DNA of 64,000 nucleotides, from assembly GCF_014084105.1 (NCBI RefSeq), contig NZ_CP048289.1:6705922-6769921 (forward strand), in the 5' to 3' direction. The position numbers and the translations under genes are program-made. The notes under the pieces were generated by a model, which was given only the letters and a program-made list of their open reading frames with translations, was not told the DNA's origin and did not search any database. This document shows, one piece after another, positions 7,200-20,800 of this stretch; the stretch's first letter is position 1, and each line of letters begins with the position of its first letter. Source of the stretch: Streptacidiphilus sp. P02-A3a (GTDB taxonomy: Bacteria > Actinomycetota > Actinomycetes > Streptomycetales > Streptomycetaceae).

Positions 7200-10100
7200 T
7201 CAGCCGACGAGCAGCGTGCCCAGGTGGGTGGCGAGCTCGCGCGGGGTGGGGTGGTCGAAGGCGGTCTTGGGGCCGATGTCGACGCCGAGGTCCTCGCGCA
7301 GGCCGGTGCAGAGCTCCATCACGGTCAGTGAGGCGAAGCCCAGCTCCAGGAAGTTCCGGTCGCCGTCGATGTCGCCGGGCGCCGTCGCCAGCACCGCCGC
7401 GGCCTGTGCCACGACCAGGTCGAGCAGCAGCGACTGGCGCTCGGCCGGGTCCGCGGCGAGCAGTCGCCTTTGCAGCTCCGCCGGTTCCCGGTCACCGCCG
7501 CGCGCACCCGCCGCCGCCGGACGGGCGGCCGACAGGTCGGACAGCAGCCGGGGCGGCTGCCCCGGGTAGGCCCGCCAGTCGAGGTCGGCCAGGACCAGCC
7601 CGCCGCCCCCGGTCCACGACGGCAGTCCGCCGAGCAGCATGGCCGGGACCAGCGGGCGCAGCGGCTGCGGTCGCGGGTCGTCGGTCGGCAGCCCCCAGGC
7701 GACGGCGGTACCGGGCTGTCCGGCCCGGCGGCGGGCCCGGACCAGGGCGTCGCCGAAGGCGGCGGCGACCGCCGCGCCGGTGCGGCCCGGCCCGCCGCCG
7801 GTTCCTTCGGTGGGTCCTTCGCCGGGATGGAACGCGCTGAAGACCGCGAAGACCTCCGGCTGGGCAGGGCCGGTGAGCTCGTGCAGCGTCCGCAGCGCGG
7901 CGATCGCGGCGGTCCCGTCGTCCGGCTGGTCCGAGTCCGGCTGGTCCGAGTCCGACGGGTCCGAGTCCGGCTGGATGTGCACCACGGCCGTCAGCGGGTG
8001 TTCGCCGGGGATCCGCGCCAGCAGCGCCGCCAGCGCGTCCGGTCCGGCGTCGTCCGGCAGCACGCTCACCGCGCAGCCGGAGCCCTCCAGTTCGGCCGTG
8101 AGCCCGGCGTCGGGTCGGGCTCCGGGACCCGTCAGCAGCAGCGCCGCGGCGCCCTCGCGGGCGGCCCAGCGGGCGACCTCCGCTCCCAGCCCCCTGGTGC
8201 CGCCGTGCACCAGCACGGTCCCGTGCGGACGCCAGCGCTCGGTGCGGGCGTCGTTCAGCGGCGCCTCGACCAGGCGGCGGACCAGCGGTCCGGCCGGGCG
8301 CAGCGCCACCTCGCGCTCGCCGTCCGGGGTGCCCAGCACCGCCGCCAGCCGGTCCCGGGCCGCCGGGTCCAGCACCGGCGGCAGGTCGACCAGTCCGCCC
8401 GCGCGCAGCCCGCTGCCCTCGGCGGCGGTCCGGCCCAGGCCCCACAGCGGGGCGGCGGCCAGGTCGGCGCCCGGGTCGAGGTTGTCCGCGGCGACCGCGT
8501 CGCGGGTCAGCAGCCAGGTCGGCGCCGCGATCGCGGCCCCTTCCAGCGCGGTCAGCAGCGCGCTGGTGTCCCGGAGCAGCTCGACGCCGTCGCCCTGCCC
8601 GGACTCCGGGCGGGTGAGCGCGAGCAGCGACAGCACCCCGGCGATCGGGGGCGCGGCGGGGTCGGGCAGCCACCGCGTCCCCGGTCCGGTGAGCCGGTCC
8701 AGCGGCAGCGGCAGCGGGGTCGCGCCGTGCGCGGCCAGGGTGTCGCGGACGGCGTCGGCCAGGTCCTGGTCGGCGCCCCGGGTCGGCAGCACCAGCAGCC
8801 AGCTGCCCGCGAGCGTCGGCGCCGGCGCGGACGGCAGCGGCCGCCACACCGTGCGGTAGCCGCAGCGGCGGTGTCGGCGCCAGGCGCCCAGGGCCGGGGC
8901 GAGTTGCGCCAGCGCCGCGCGGCCCGCCTCGGCCAGGCCCAGCTCCGAGGCGAGTCCGGCGAGCTGCCGCTGCTCGACCGCCTGCCAGAAGGCGGTGTCC
9001 TCGGCGGCGCTCTCCTCGGCCGAGTCGAGCCAGTAGCGCCTGCGCTGGAACGGGTAGCCGGGCAGGTCGGCCCCGGCCGCGCCGTCCGGCAGCAGGGCGC
9101 CCCAGTCGATGGTCCGGCCGGTGGCCCACAGCCGGGCGGCGGCGGTGGTGACCGCCGCCGTCTCGTCCCGGTCCCGGCGCAGCGCGGAGACGACGACGGC
9201 CGACCGGTCGCGGCCCAGGCTGTCGACCGTCAGCGGGCCGAGCACCGCGTCGGGTCCCAGCTCCAGGTAGGTCCGGACGCCGTGCTCGCGCAGGGCGGTG
9301 ACGCCGTCGGCGAAGCGGACGGCCTGCCGGGCGTGCCGCACCCAGTAGTCGGGGGTGCACAGCTCGTCCGGGTCGGCGATCCGGCCGGTGAGGTTGGAGA
9401 CCACCGGGATCGCCGGACGGCGGAACTCCACGGCCTCGGCGACCGCGCGGAACTCGTCGAGCATGCCGTCCATGTGCGGTGAGTGGAAGGCGTGGCTGAC
9501 CGTGAGCCGGCGGACCTTGCGGCCCTGCCCGGAGAGCACCCTGGACAGGTCCTCGACGGCCGCGCCGTCCCCGGAGACCACCAGCGAGGTCGGCCCGTTG
9601 ACGGCGGCCAGGCTCAGCCGGTCCTCCTTGCCCGCCAGCAGCGGCAGCACCGCCTCTTCGGCGGCCTGGACGGCGAGCATCGCGCCGCCCTCGGGCATCG
9701 CCTGCATCAACCGGCCACGCGCCGCAACCAACGCACACGCGTCCGACAACGACAGCACACCCGCCACATACGCCGCCACCAACTCACCCACCGAATGCCC
9801 ACCCACCACATCCGGCACCACCCCCCACGACTCGAACAACCGGAACAACCCCACCTCCACCGCGAACAACCCCGGCTGCGTGAACTCCGTCCGATCCAAC
9901 ACACCCCCCACACCACCCCACAACACCCCACCCAAACCACAACCCACCGACTCGAACCCCGCCACCACCTCATCCACCGCACCCGCGAACACCCCGAACC
10001 GACCCCGCAAACCCCCACCCATCCCCACCCGCTGACTACCCTGACCCGTGAACAACACCGCCAACCCACCACCCACACCAGCGCTACCGGCGACCCCGCG

Positions 10101-11834
10101 CACCAGCGCGCCGGAGCGGCGCCCCTCGGCCAGCGCGTCGAGGGCCTCCAGCAGCTCCTCCCGGTTCTCGCCCACCACCGCGGCCCGGTGCGGGAACACC
10201 GACCTGCCGGTACCCAGGGTCCGGGCGACGTCGGGCGGGCGCAGGTCGGGGAACCGGCGCAGGTGCGAGCCGAGTTCCGCGGCCTGGGCGAGCAGGCCCG
10301 GCTCGTCCTTCGCGGAGAGCACCCACGGCAGCGCCCCCGGCCGGACCGGCTCGGGCTCGGACCCGGGCGCGGCCGGGGCCTGCTCCAGGATGACGTGGGC
10401 GTTGGTGCCGCTGATGCCGAACGAGGACACCGCCGACCGGCGCGCGCGCCCGGTGCCCGGCCAGGGCACCGACTCGGTCAGCAGCGCGACCCCGCCGCCG
10501 TTCCAGTCGACGTGCGGGGTGGGCGCGTCGATGTGCAGGCTGGGCGGGAGCAGGCCGTGCTCCATCGCCAGCACCATCTTGATCACCCCGGCCACCCCGG
10601 CCGCGGCCTGGGTGTGACCGATGTTCGACTTCACCGAACCCAACCACAGCGGCTGCTCCGCCGACCGGTCCCGACCGTAGGTCGCCAACAGCGCCTGTAC
10701 CTCGATCGGGTCACCGAGGGTGGTACCGGTACCGTGCCCCTCGACCGCGTCCACCTGGTCGGCCCCGAGCCGGGCGTCGGCCAGCGCCTGCCGGATCACC
10801 CGTTCCTGGGAGGGGCCGTTGGGGGCGGTCAGGCCGTTGCTCGCGCCGTCCTGGTTCACCGCGCTGCCCCGGAGCAGGCCGAGTACCCGGTGTCCGTTGC
10901 GCCGGGCGTCGGACAGCCGCTCCAGCAGCAGCATGCCCGCGCCCTCGGCCCAGCCGGTGCCGTCGGCGGCTGCCGCGAAGGGCTTGCAGCGCCCGTTCGG
11001 GGCCAGTCCGCGCTGGCGGCTGAACTCGACGAACACGCCGGGCGAGGCCATCACCGTCACCCCGCCGACCAGCGCCATCGAGCACTCGCCCTTGCGCAGT
11101 GCGTCGGCCGCCAGGTGCATGCCCACCAGCGAGGAGGAGCAGGCGGTGTCCACGGTGACCGCCGGGCCCTCAAGGCCGAAGGTGTAGGCGATCCGGCCGG
11201 AGGCGACGCTCCCGGCGCTGCCGGTCCCCAGGAAGCCCTCGTACTCCGTGGGGATACTGCGCAGCCGGGTGGCGTAGTCGCCGTACATGACGCCGACGAA
11301 CACACCGGTGGCGCTGCCGCGCAGGCTCGCCGGGTCGATCCCGGCCCGTTCCAGGGTCTGCCAGGTGATCTCCAGCAGCAGCCGCTGCTGCGGATCGATG
11401 GAGACCGCCTCCCGCGGGCTGACGTCGAAGAAGCCGGCGTCGAACTCGGCCGCGTCGTAGAGGAAGCCGCCGTGCCGGGTGTACGAGGTACCGGGGGTGT
11501 CCGGGTCCGGGTCGTAGATGGCGTCGACGTTCCAGCCGCGGTCGGTCGGGAACTCGGCGATGGCGTCGCCGCCCTCGGACACCAACCGCCACAGGTCCTC
11601 CGGCGAGCGCACCCCGCCGGGGTAGCGGCAGCCCATGCCGATGATCGCGACCGGCTCCGCCCGGGCCGCCGTGAGCTGCTGGTTGTGCTGCCGCAGCCGC
11701 TCGTTCTCCTTGACCGAGGCCCGGAGCGCCTGCACCAGTTTCGCGGTCGAGGACGCCGGGGGTGCGGACACCGCCGTGGAGGTCGTCAGGGAAGTGGTCT
11801 TTTCCGGGGATGTCGTCACAGCCGCCTCGTTCAT
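7200..11834 (-). CDS. Type I PKS, terminal module KS-AT-KR(degenerate)-ACP
   Basis: A 1544-aa single-module polyketide synthase. The N-terminal docking helix contains [17 protein letters not shown] (about 31-47). KS has DTACSSS and EGHGTGT. AT has GHSVGE (Ser near 678) and HAFHSPH near 782, the malonyl-CoA signature. There is no DH. The KR-like region keeps a broken nucleotide loop (HGGTRGLG) but replaces the Ser/Tyr/Asn catalytic stretch with Gly/Pro-rich sequence containing an [11 protein letters not shown] repeat, so reduction is not expected. The ACP has GFASL with Ser1502; the conserved Asp before that Ser is Ala. The protein ends right after the ACP, without thioesterase or docking tail. 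This fits release of a beta-ketoacyl chain by the tetronate cassette. Its start overlaps the upstream PKS stop (ATGA). Confidence 0.95.
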   Translation of the reverse strand: MNEAAVTTSPEKTTSLTTSTAVSAPPASSTAKLVQALRASVKENERLRQHNQQLTAARAEPVAIIGMGCRYPGGVRSPEDLWRLVSEGGDAIAEFPTDRGWNVDAIYDPDPDTPGTSYTRHGGFLYDAAEFDAGFFDVSPREAVSIDPQQRLLLEITWQTLERAGIDPASLRGSATGVFVGVMYGDYATRLRSIPTEYEGFLGTGSAGSVASGRIAYTFGLEGPAVTVDTACSSSLVGMHLAADALRKGECSMALVGGVTVMASPGVFVEFSRQRGLAPNGRCKPFAAAADGTGWAEGAGMLLLERLSDARRNGHRVLGLLRGSAVNQDGASNGLTAPNGPSQERVIRQALADARLGADQVDAVEGHGTGTTLGDPIEVQALLATYGRDRSAEQPLWLGSVKSNIGHTQAAAGVAGVIKMVLAMEHGLLPPSLHIDAPTPHVDWNGGGVALLTESVPWPGTGRARRSAVSSFGISGTNAHVILEQAPAAPGSEPEPVRPGALPWVLSAKDEPGLLAQAAELGSHLRRFPDLRPPDVARTLGTGRSVFPHRAAVVGENREELLEALDALAEGRRSGALVRGVAGSAGVGGGLAVLFTGQGSQRVGMGGGLRGRFGVFAGAVDEVVAGFESVGCGLGGVLWGGVGGVLDRTEFTQPGLFAVEVGLFRLFESWGVVPDVVGGHSVGELVAAYVAGVLSLSDACALVAARGRLMQAMPEGGAMLAVQAAEEAVLPLLAGKEDRLSLAAVNGPTSLVVSGDGAAVEDLSRVLSGQGRKVRRLTVSHAFHSPHMDGMLDEFRAVAEAVEFRRPAIPVVSNLTGRIADPDELCTPDYWVRHARQAVRFADGVTALREHGVRTYLELGPDAVLGPLTVDSLGRDRSAVVVSALRRDRDETAAVTTAAARLWATGRTIDWGALLPDGAAGADLPGYPFQRRRYWLDSAEESAAEDTAFWQAVEQRQLAGLASELGLAEAGRAALAQLAPALGAWRRHRRCGYRTVWRPLPSAPAPTLAGSWLLVLPTRGADQDLADAVRDTLAAHGATPLPLPLDRLTGPGTRWLPDPAAPPIAGVLSLLALTRPESGQGDGVELLRDTSALLTALEGAAIAAPTWLLTRDAVAADNLDPGADLAAAPLWGLGRTAAEGSGLRAGGLVDLPPVLDPAARDRLAAVLGTPDGEREVALRPAGPLVRRLVEAPLNDARTERWRPHGTVLVHGGTRGLGAEVARWAAREGAAALLLTGPGARPDAGLTAELEGSGCAVSVLPDDAGPDALAALLARIPGEHPLTAVVHIQPDSDPSDSDQPDSDQPDDGTAAIAALRTLHELTGPAQPEVFAVFSAFHPGEGPTEGTGGGPGRTGAAVAAAFGDALVRARRRAGQPGTAVAWGLPTDDPRPQPLRPLVPAMLLGGLPSWTGGGGLVLADLDWRAYPGQPPRLLSDLSAARPAAAGARGGDREPAELQRRLLAADPAERQSLLLDLVVAQAAAVLATAPGDIDGDRNFLELGFASLTVMELCTGLREDLGVDIGPKTAFDHPTPRELATHLGTLLVG
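9698..10089 (-). repeat. AT-domain tract duplicated from/to 15262-15653 (copy 1)
   Basis: About 392 bp that are almost identical (I count roughly four mismatches) to 15262-15653. The tract covers the first half of the AT domain. On the coding strand its codons are rich in GGT, GTG and TTG, unlike the GGC/CTG-rich sequence on either side. Confidence 0.85.
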
Positions 11835-14800
11835 GATCGTCCGTTGTCGTCGTCGCCGAGCACCAGCTGGATCAACGCGTCGGCGTCCATGTCGTCGACG
11901 TCCTCACCGTCCGGCAGCTGCGACTCCACCTCCGGCGTGTTGCCGGAGTGGGTCGAACCGGCCAGTTCGAGCAGCAGCTCGACCAGGCCCGCGTCGCGGA
12001 GCCGGGCGTAGGGGGTGGCCGCGAGCGCCGCGCGCAGCCGCTGCTCGGCCGCGTCGTCGCCGCCCCTGGCCGCGAGCCGGGTCCACAGCCAGTCGGCCAG
12101 GGCCACCGGGGTCGGCCGGTCGAAGACCAGGGTGACCGGCAGCGTCAGCCCGGTCTCGGTGGCGAGGCGGTTGCGCAGCTCGACCGCGGTCAGCGAGTCG
12201 AAGCCGAGGTCCTGGAAGGGTCGGCCGGGGTCGATGTGCTCGTGCGAGACGTGCCCGAGCACGGCGGCCACAGTGGCCAGCACCTCCTCCAGCAGCAGTT
12301 CCCGCTGCTGCTGCTCGGGCAGCGCGGCCAGCCGCTGGGTGAGCAGCGCGGCGTTCTCGGCGCCCTCGACCACCGTCCCGGCGGCGGGCAGCAGGGTGCG
12401 CGCGATCGGCGGCAGCGCGCCCCGACCGGCCAGGTCCCGCAGCGCCGCCGGATCCGTCCTGGCCGGGACGAGCAGGGCCTGGTCCGCGGCCAGGGCCGCG
12501 TCCAGCAGGGCCAGCGCCTCCTGCGCGCCCATCGGCGCCAGGCCGCCGCCGGCCAGCCGGGCGCGGCCGTCCGTCCCGAGCCGCCCGGCCATCCCGCCGT
12601 CCAGGTCCCACAGCCCCCAGGCCAGCGAGAGCCCCGGCAGGCCGAGTCCGCGCCGGTGCGCGGCCAGGCCGTCCAGGAAGCCGTTGGCGGCGGCGTAGTT
12701 GGCCTGCCCCGGACTGCCGATGGTCCCGGCCGCCGAGGAGAACAGCACGAACGCCGACAGTTCCTGATTCTTCGTCAGTTCGTGCAGGTTCCAGGCGCCG
12801 TCCACCTTGGGGGCGAGCACCCGGTCGAACTGCCCGGGCGACAGCGAACCGAGCAGCCCGTCGTCCACCACACCGGCGGCGTGGACCACGGCGCTCAGCG
12901 GGAACTCCGCCGGGACCGCCGCCAGCGCCTCGGCCAAGGCGTCGCGGTCGGCACAGTCGCAGGCCGCCGCCGTCACCGTCGCGCCCGCCGCGGACAGCTC
13001 GGCGACCAGCTCCGCCGCGCCCTCGGCGGCGGCGCCCCGGCGGCTCAGCAGCAGCAGCCGACCGACCCCGTGCACGGTGACCAGGTGCCGGGCCACGGCC
13101 GCGCCCACCGCGCCGGTCGCGCCGGTGAGCAGGACGGTGCCGTCGCCGAGCCCGGCCGCCGTGCCCGTGGCCGGACCGGACCGGACCAGCCTCGGTACCA
13201 GCAGCTCGCCGCCGCGCACCGCGACCTGCGGCTCGCCGCTGCCGAGGGCGGCGGCCAGCAGCGGTTCCGCCTCCCGGTCGAGGTCGATCACGCCGAACCG
13301 TCCTGGCTGCTCCACCTGGGCGCTGCGCAGCAGGCCCCAGACGGCGGCGGCGGCCGGGTCGGCGACGCTCTCGCCGCGGACCGACACCGCCCCCTCGGTC
13401 AGCACGGTCAGCCGGGAGCCGGCGAAGCGCTCCTCGGCGATCCAGGCTCGGGCGGCCGCGGCGGCCTCGCGGACCGCGTGCCGGGCGCGTTCGGCCGCGT
13501 CGTGCGGCCGTTCCGGGAGGGTCCCCGGCGCGTCCGCGAGTGCGTCGAGCCGCAGCACCACCGAGGCCGGGGGCTCCGCCAGCTCCGCGAGCGCGGCCGG
13601 TCCGCGCAGCAGCACCCAGTCGTCCGCGCCGACCGCCGCGACCGGGTCGGCCGGACGCCAGTCGAGGGCCAGCAGGGAGCGCCGCGCGGCACCACCGGCC
13701 GCACTCAACTGCTCCCGGGTGACCGGGCGCAGCGCGAGTTCCGCGACCGCCGCGACCGGCGCGCCGTCCTCGCCGCTGATCCGCACGGTGACGCTGCTCG
13801 CTCCCGTGCGCGAGAGCCGGACCCGGACCGTACGCGGCCCCGGGCGGTACAGCTCGACCCCGGTCCAGGCGAAGGGCAGCACGATCGCGTCCGCCCCCGG
13901 CCCGGTCCCGAGCAGGCCCAGGGCCAGGGCGTGCAGCGAGGCGTCGAGCAGGGCCGGGTGCAGCCCGTACCCGTTGCTGTCGGCCGACTCCGGGAGGGCG
14001 ACCTCGGCCAGCACCTGCTCCCCCGACCGCCAGGCCGCGCGGACCCCCTGGAAGGCGGGACCGTACTCGATGCCCCGGTCCGCGAGGTCCTGGTACAGCT
14101 CGGCGGCGGACAGCGGTTGCGCTCCGGCGGGCGGCCAGGGCCCGGTGGCGGGCGGTTCGGCCGGAACGTCCGCGGCGGGGGCGAGCAGGCCGAGCGCGTG
14201 CAGCGTCCACGGCTCCGCCGCGTCGTCGGGTGTCTGCGGACGGGAGTGCACGGTGACCCGGCGGGTGCCGTCCTCGCCCGGCGCGGCGACCGCGACCTGT
14301 ACCGCGACGAGGCCCTCGGCGGGCACCACCAGCGGTGCCTCCAGGGTCAGTTCGGCGATCCGCGGGCATCCGGCGTGGCGGCCCGCGGTCAGCACGATCT
14401 CGGCGAAGGCCGCGCCGGGCAGCAGCACGGTGTCCAGTACCAGGTGGTCCGCCAGCCAGGGATGGCCGTGCAGCGACAGGCCGCCGGTGAGCAGCAGCCC
14501 CTGGCCGTCGGCGAGGGCGACGGCGGCGCCGAGCAGCGGGTGGCCGGTGCCGGTCTGCCCGGCGCCCGGGCCGCTGCCCGCCGTGGGCGCGTCCAGCCAG
14601 TAGCGCTCCCGCTGGAACGGGTAGGTGGGCAGGTCCGCGGTGCGCGGCTGCTCGCCGAAGAAGGCGGTCCAGTCGACCGGGACGCCCGCCACGTGGGCGT
14701 GGGCGACGGCGGCGACCACCGACTCGGGCTCGGGCCGGTCCCGGCGCAGCGTCGGGATGGTGACCGCGTCCGTGTCGGCCAGCGTCTCCCGCGCCATCGC

Positions 14801-17800
14801 GGTGAGCACCGCGTCCGGGCCGAGTTCCAGGAAGGTCCGGACGCCCTCGGCGCGCAGGGCGGTGACCCCGTCGGCGAAGCGCACGGCCTGCCGGGCGTGC
14901 CGCACCCAGTAGTCGGGGGTGCACAGCTCGTCCGGGTCGGCGATCCGGCCGGTGAGGTTGGAGACCACCGGCAGCAGCGGCACCCGGAAGTCCACCCGCT
15001 CGGCCACGGCGCGGAACTCGTCGAGCATGCCGTCCATGTGCGGCGAGTGGAAGGCGTGGCTGGTGCGCAGTCGCCGGGTGCGGCGGCCGAGCGCCGCCAG
15101 CCGTTCGGCGACGGCCAGCGCGGCCGCCTCGTCGCCGGAGACCACCAGCGAGCGGGGCCCGTTGACGGCGGCGATGTCGAGCGCGCCCGGGAACTCCGCC
15201 AGCAGCGGCAGCACCTCGTCCTCGGTGGCCTGGACGGCGACCATCGCGCCGCCCTCCGGCATCGCCTGCATCAACCGGCCACGCGCCGCCACCAACGCGC
15301 ACGCGTCCGACAACGACAGCACACCCGCCACATACGCCGCCACCAACTCACCCACCGAATGCCCACCCACCACATCCGGCACCACCCCCCACGACTCGAA
15401 CAACCGGAACAACCCCACCTCCACCGCGAACAACCCCGGCTGCGTGAACTCCGTCCGATCCAACACACCCCCCACACCACCCCACAACACCCCGCCCAAA
15501 CCACAACCCACCGACTCGAACCCCGCCACCACCTCATCCACCGCACCCGCGAACACCCCGAACCGACCCCGCAAACCCCCACCCATCCCCACCCGCTGAC
15601 TACCCTGACCCGTGAACAACACCGCCAACCCACCACCCACACCAGCGCTACCGCGCACCACGGCCGCCGACTGGCGGCCGGTGGCCAGCGCCGAGAGGCT
15701 CTCGGCGAAGCGCGCGGGTTCGTCCGCGACGACCGCCGCCCGGTACTCGAACCCGGTGCGCGTCGTCGCCAGCGCGGCGGCGGCGGCCCACAGGTCGGGG
15801 GCCGGATCGGCGGCGAGGTAGGCGCCGAGCTGCGCCGCGCGGTCACGCAACGCCTGCTCGGTCCGGGCGGAGAGCACCCACGGCACCGCTCCCGGCTCGG
15901 CCCGGACCGGCTCCGGCCGGTCCGCGGCGGGGGCCTGCTCCAGGATCAGGTGGGCGTTGGTGCCGCTGATGCCGAACGAGGACACCGCCGACCGGCGCGG
16001 ACGGCCGGTCCGCGGCCACAGCACCGGCTCGCGCAGCACGGCGACCCCGCCGCTGCTCCAGTCGACCCGGGTCGACGGCTGCTGCACGTGCAGCGTCCTC
16101 GGCAGCACGCCGTGCTCCATCGCCAGCACCATCTTGATCACCCCGGCCACCCCGGCCGCGGCCTGGGTGTGACCGATGTTCGACTTCACCGAACCCAACC
16201 ACAACGGCTGCTCCGCCGACCGGTCCCGACCGTAGGTCGCCAACAGCGCCTGCGCCTCGATCGGGTCACCGAGGGTGGTACCGGTACCGTGCCCCTCGAC
16301 CGCGTCCACCTCGGCCGCGGACAGCCCGGCGCCGGCCAGGGCGCTGCGGATGACGCGCTGCTGCGAGGGTCCGTTGGGGGCGGTCAGGCCGTTGCTGGCG
16401 CCGTCGGAGTTGACCGCGGAGCCGCGCACCACCGCCAGTACCCGGTGCCCGTTGCGCCGGGCGTCGGACAGCCGCTCCAGCAGCAGCATGCCCGCGCCCT
16501 CGGCCCAGGCGGCGCCGTCGGCGCCGTCACCGAAGGACTTGCAGCGCCCGTCCGGGGACAGTCCGCGCTGGCGGCTGAACTCGGTGAACACCGCCGGGGT
16601 CGCCATCACGGTCACCCCGCCGGCGACCGCGAGCGAGCACTCGCCCGCGCGCAGGGCCTGCGCCGCCAGGTGCATCGCCACCAGCGAGGAGGAGCAGGCG
16701 GTGTTGACGGTGATCGTGGGCCCCTCCAGACCGAAGGTGTAGGCGACCCGGCCGGAGGCGACGCTCCCGGCGCTGCCGGTCCCCAGGAAGCCCTCGTACT
16801 CGGCCGGGACCGGGTGGATCCGGGAGGCGTAGTCGTCGTACATGACCCCGGCGAACACGCCGGTACGGGTGCCGCGCAGGGCCACCGGGTCGATCCCGGC
16901 CCGCTCCACGGCCTCCCAGGTGGTCTCCAGCAGAAGCCGCTGCTGCGGGTCGGTGGCCAGCGTCTCGCGCGGACTCATGCCGAAGAAGTCGGGGTCGAAC
17001 CGGGCGGCGTCGTACAGGAATCCGCCCTGGCGGGTGTAGACCTTGCCGGGCTTGCCCGGTTCCGGGTCGTAGAGGCCGTCGAGATCCCAGCCCCGGTCGG
17101 TCGGGAAGTCGCCGACCGCGTCACCGCCCTCCTCGACCAGCCGCCACAGCTCCTCCGGCGAGTTCACCCCGCCCGGGAACCGGCAGGCCATCCCGATGAT
17201 CGCGACCGGCTCGGTCGGGTCGGCGGCGGTCGGCGCGACGGCGTCGCCCTCCTCGGCCCGGCCGCCGGAGAGCAGCGGCAGCAGGTGTCCGGCGAGCGCG
17301 GCCACCGTGGGGTGGTCGAAGACCAGGGTCGCGGGCAGCGCCAGCCCGGTGGCGGCGGCCAGCCGGTTGCGCAGTTCCACGGCGGTCAGCGAGTCGAAGC
17401 CGAGGTCCTTGAAGGCCCGGTCGGGGTCCACCGTCCCGGCGGGACCGCGCCCGAGCACGGCGGCGACCTGGGCGCGCAGCAGTTCGGTCAGCACCTGTGC
17501 CCGCTGCGGACCGGCGACGGAGCCCAGCCGCTCGGCCCAGGACGACCCGGCCGCGGCCGCCGGTGCCGCGGCCGCGGCGGGCAGCAGGCCCCTGGCGATC
17601 GGCGGCAGCAGCCCCTGCGCCGCCAGCTCCCGCAGCGTGGCGGGGTCGATCCTGGCCGGTATCGCCGTCGGGCCGCCCGCGGTCAGCGCCGCGTCGAACA
17701 GCGCCAGTCCCTCGGCGGCGGGCATCGGCGCGAGGCCGCCGCGGGCCAGCCGGGAGCGGCCGTCCGTGCCCAGGTGCCCGGTCATCGCGCTGTCCTGCTC

Positions 17801-20800
17801 CCACAGGCCCCAGGCCAGCGAGAGGGCCGGCAGGCCGAGGCCGTGCCGGTGCCCGGCGAGGGCGTCCAGGTAGGCGTTCCCGGCCGCGTAGGGCGCCTGC
17901 CCGGCCGAGCCGAACACCCCGGCGGCGGAGGAGAACAGCACGAACGCCGACAGCTCCTGGTCCTTCGTCAGCTCGTGCAGGTTCCAGCCGCCGTCGACCT
18001 TGGGGGCCAGCACCCGGTCCAGCCGGTCCGGGGTGACCGACTCCAGCATGCCGTCGTCGGTGACCCCGGCCGCGTGCACCACCCCGGTCAGCGGGTACTC
18101 GGCCGGGATCCGCCGGAGCAGCCGGGCGAGTTCCCCGCGATCGGCGCAGTCGCAGGCCTCGACCGCCACCTCGGCGCCGAGGCCGGTCAGTTCGGCCACC
18201 AGCGCGTCCGTTCCGGCCGCCGCCGGGCCGCCGCGGCTGACCAGCAGCAGTCGGCGGACGTCGTGCGCGGTCACCAGGTGCCGGGCCAGCAGTGAGCCGA
18301 GGCCGCCGGTACCGCCGGTGACCAGGACCGTGCCGCTGCCGAAGCCGACGGCCGGTGCGGTCCCGGCCGACTGCGTCCCGGCCCGCGGCCGGGTCACCCG
18401 CGGCGCCAGCAGCCGCCCCTCGCGCAGCGCGAGTTGCGGCTCGGCGCCGAGCAGGGCGGCGGCGGGCGGCTCGGTGTCCGTACCGTCGAGGTCGAGCAGC
18501 CCGAAGCGGCCCGGGTGCTCCGCCTGGGCGCCCCGGACCAGGCCCCACAGGGCCGCGCCCGCGAGGTCGGTGGGGGTCGTCCCGGCGGCCGCGGTCGCCC
18601 GCCGGGTGACCAGCAGCAGCCGTGACCGCGCGGTCCGCGGCTCGGCCAGCCACCAGCGCAGCAGTTCGGTGGCCTCGGCCACCGCGGCCCGCGTCGCGGC
18701 GGCGCCGCCGTCGGCCGGTGCGCCGGGTTCGGCGCCCTCGGCCGTGGCCGCGCCCAGGGTGACCGCGACCACGGCGGGCGGTTCCGCCAGCGCGCGGACG
18801 GCGTCGGCGCCGTCCACGGCCACCCAGTCGACCGGTGCGGCGGCGCTCTCGGGGACCGCCGTCCAGTCGAGGGCCAGCAGCGACTGGGAGACGTCACGCA
18901 GTCCGGTGGCGGGCAGCGCGCGGGTCCGCAGCGCCCGCACGGTGGCGACCGGCGCGCCCTGCGCGTCGGTGACGGCGATCGCGAAGGCGTCGTCGCCGAC
19001 CGGCGTCAGCCGCGCCCGCAGCGCCGTGCCGCCGACGCCGTGCAGGGTCACCCCGTTCCAGGAGAACGGCAGCCGGACCGGGCCGGCGCCGCCCGCGAGC
19101 GCGGCGACGGCGGGCAGGTGCAGCACCGCGTCCAGCAGCGCCGGATGGACGGCGAAGCCGGAGGCGTCCACCGACTCCGGCAGCGCCACCTCCGCGAACA
19201 GCTCTCCCTCGGCCCGCCAGGCGGCGCGCAGCCCCTGGAACGAGGGGCCGTACTCCAGTCCCTGGTCGGCGAGCAGGTCGTAGCCGCCGCTGAGGTCCAC
19301 CGGCTCCGCGTCGGCCGGCGGCCAGGCGTCCCCGCCGTTCGGGTCGGCCGGGCCGGGCCGCTCGGTCGCGTCCGAGGGGGCGACCGAGCCGACCGCGTGG
19401 CAGGTCCAGTCGGGGTCGTCGGACTCCGCGCCGGTGGCCCGGGCGTGCACGGTCACCGACCTGGCGCCGCCGGGGTCGGCGGCGCCGAGCGCCACCTGGA
19501 CCGCGACGCTGCCCAGGGCCCCGAGCTCCAGCGGGGCCTGCAGGGTCAGCTCCTCGATCCGGTCGCACCCGGCGTGGCGACCGGCCTGGAGCACCAGCTC
19601 GACGAAGCCCGTGCCGGGCAGCAGGACGGTACCGGCCACGGCGTGGTCGGCGAGCCACGGATGGGTCCGCAGCGACAGCCGACCGGTGAGCACCAGGCCC
19701 GCGCCGTCGGCGAGTTCGACCACCGAGCCGAGCAGCGGGTGCGCGGTGGCGGCCTGCCCGAGCGCGAAGGCGTCGGTGGGCGGCTGGGTGTCGTCGAGCC
19801 AGAACCGCTCCCCCTGGAACGGGTAGGTCGGCAGCTGCGGCGGGTTGTCCGGCCGGTCCGGGAAGACCCTGGACCAGTTCACCGGGGCGCCCCCGACGTG
19901 GAGTTCGGCCATGGCCGTGAGCAGCCGGTCGAGGCCGCCCTGGTCCCGGCGCAGGGTGCCGAGGGCGATCCCGTCGACCCCGGCCGCGGCCAGGGTCTCC
20001 TGGACCGCGACGGTCAGCACCGGGTGCGGGCTGACCTCGATGAACACCGTGTGGCCCCGGGCCGCCAGCGCCCGCACCACCGGCTCGAACCGGACGGTGC
20101 CGCGCAGGTTCCGGTACCAGTAGTCGCCGTCCAGGGCGGTGTCCTCGGGCACCGGTCCGCCGAGCAGGGTGGAGTGGAACGGGATCAGCGGGGCGCTGGG
20201 GGCCACCGGGCGCAGCGCCTCGTCCAACTGCTCGCGGATCGCCTCCATCTGCGGGGTGTGCGAGGCGTAGTCGACCGGGATCCGGCGGGCCCGGACCCCG
20301 CTGCGTTCGCAGTGCGCGAGGAGTTCGTCCAGGGCGGCCGACTCCCCGGCCAGGACGGTGGCCGCGGGGCCGTTCAGGGCGGCCACGTGGACGCGTCCCG
20401 GCCACTGCTCGGCCAGGGCCCCGGCCGCGTCGGCGGCGAGCGCCACCGAGATCATGCCGCCGGTTCCGGCCAGCGCCGCCAGCGCCCGGCTGCGCAGCGC
20501 CACCACCCGGGCGGCGTCGTCGAGGCTGAGCGCCCCGGCGACGTGGGCGGCGGCGATCTCGCCCTGCGAGTGGCCCACCACCGCCGCCGGTTCGATCCCG
20601 CGCGAGCGCCACATCGATGCCAGCGCGACCATCACCGCGAACAGCGCGGGCTGCACCACGTCGACGCGGTCCAGCGAGGCGGCGCCGGGCTCCCCGCGCA
20701 GCACCGCCGACAGCGACCAGTCGGTGTAGCGGGCCAGGGCCTCGGCGCACTCGGTGATCCGCTCGGCGAACTCCGCGGAGGTCTCCAGCAGTTCCGCCGC

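Noticed and set aside
11948-18295. 2115-codon plus-strand open frame under the PKS
   Set aside because: Antisense shadow of the PKS; translation is Gln/Arg/Gly-rich with internal repeats mirroring the PKS domain repeats.
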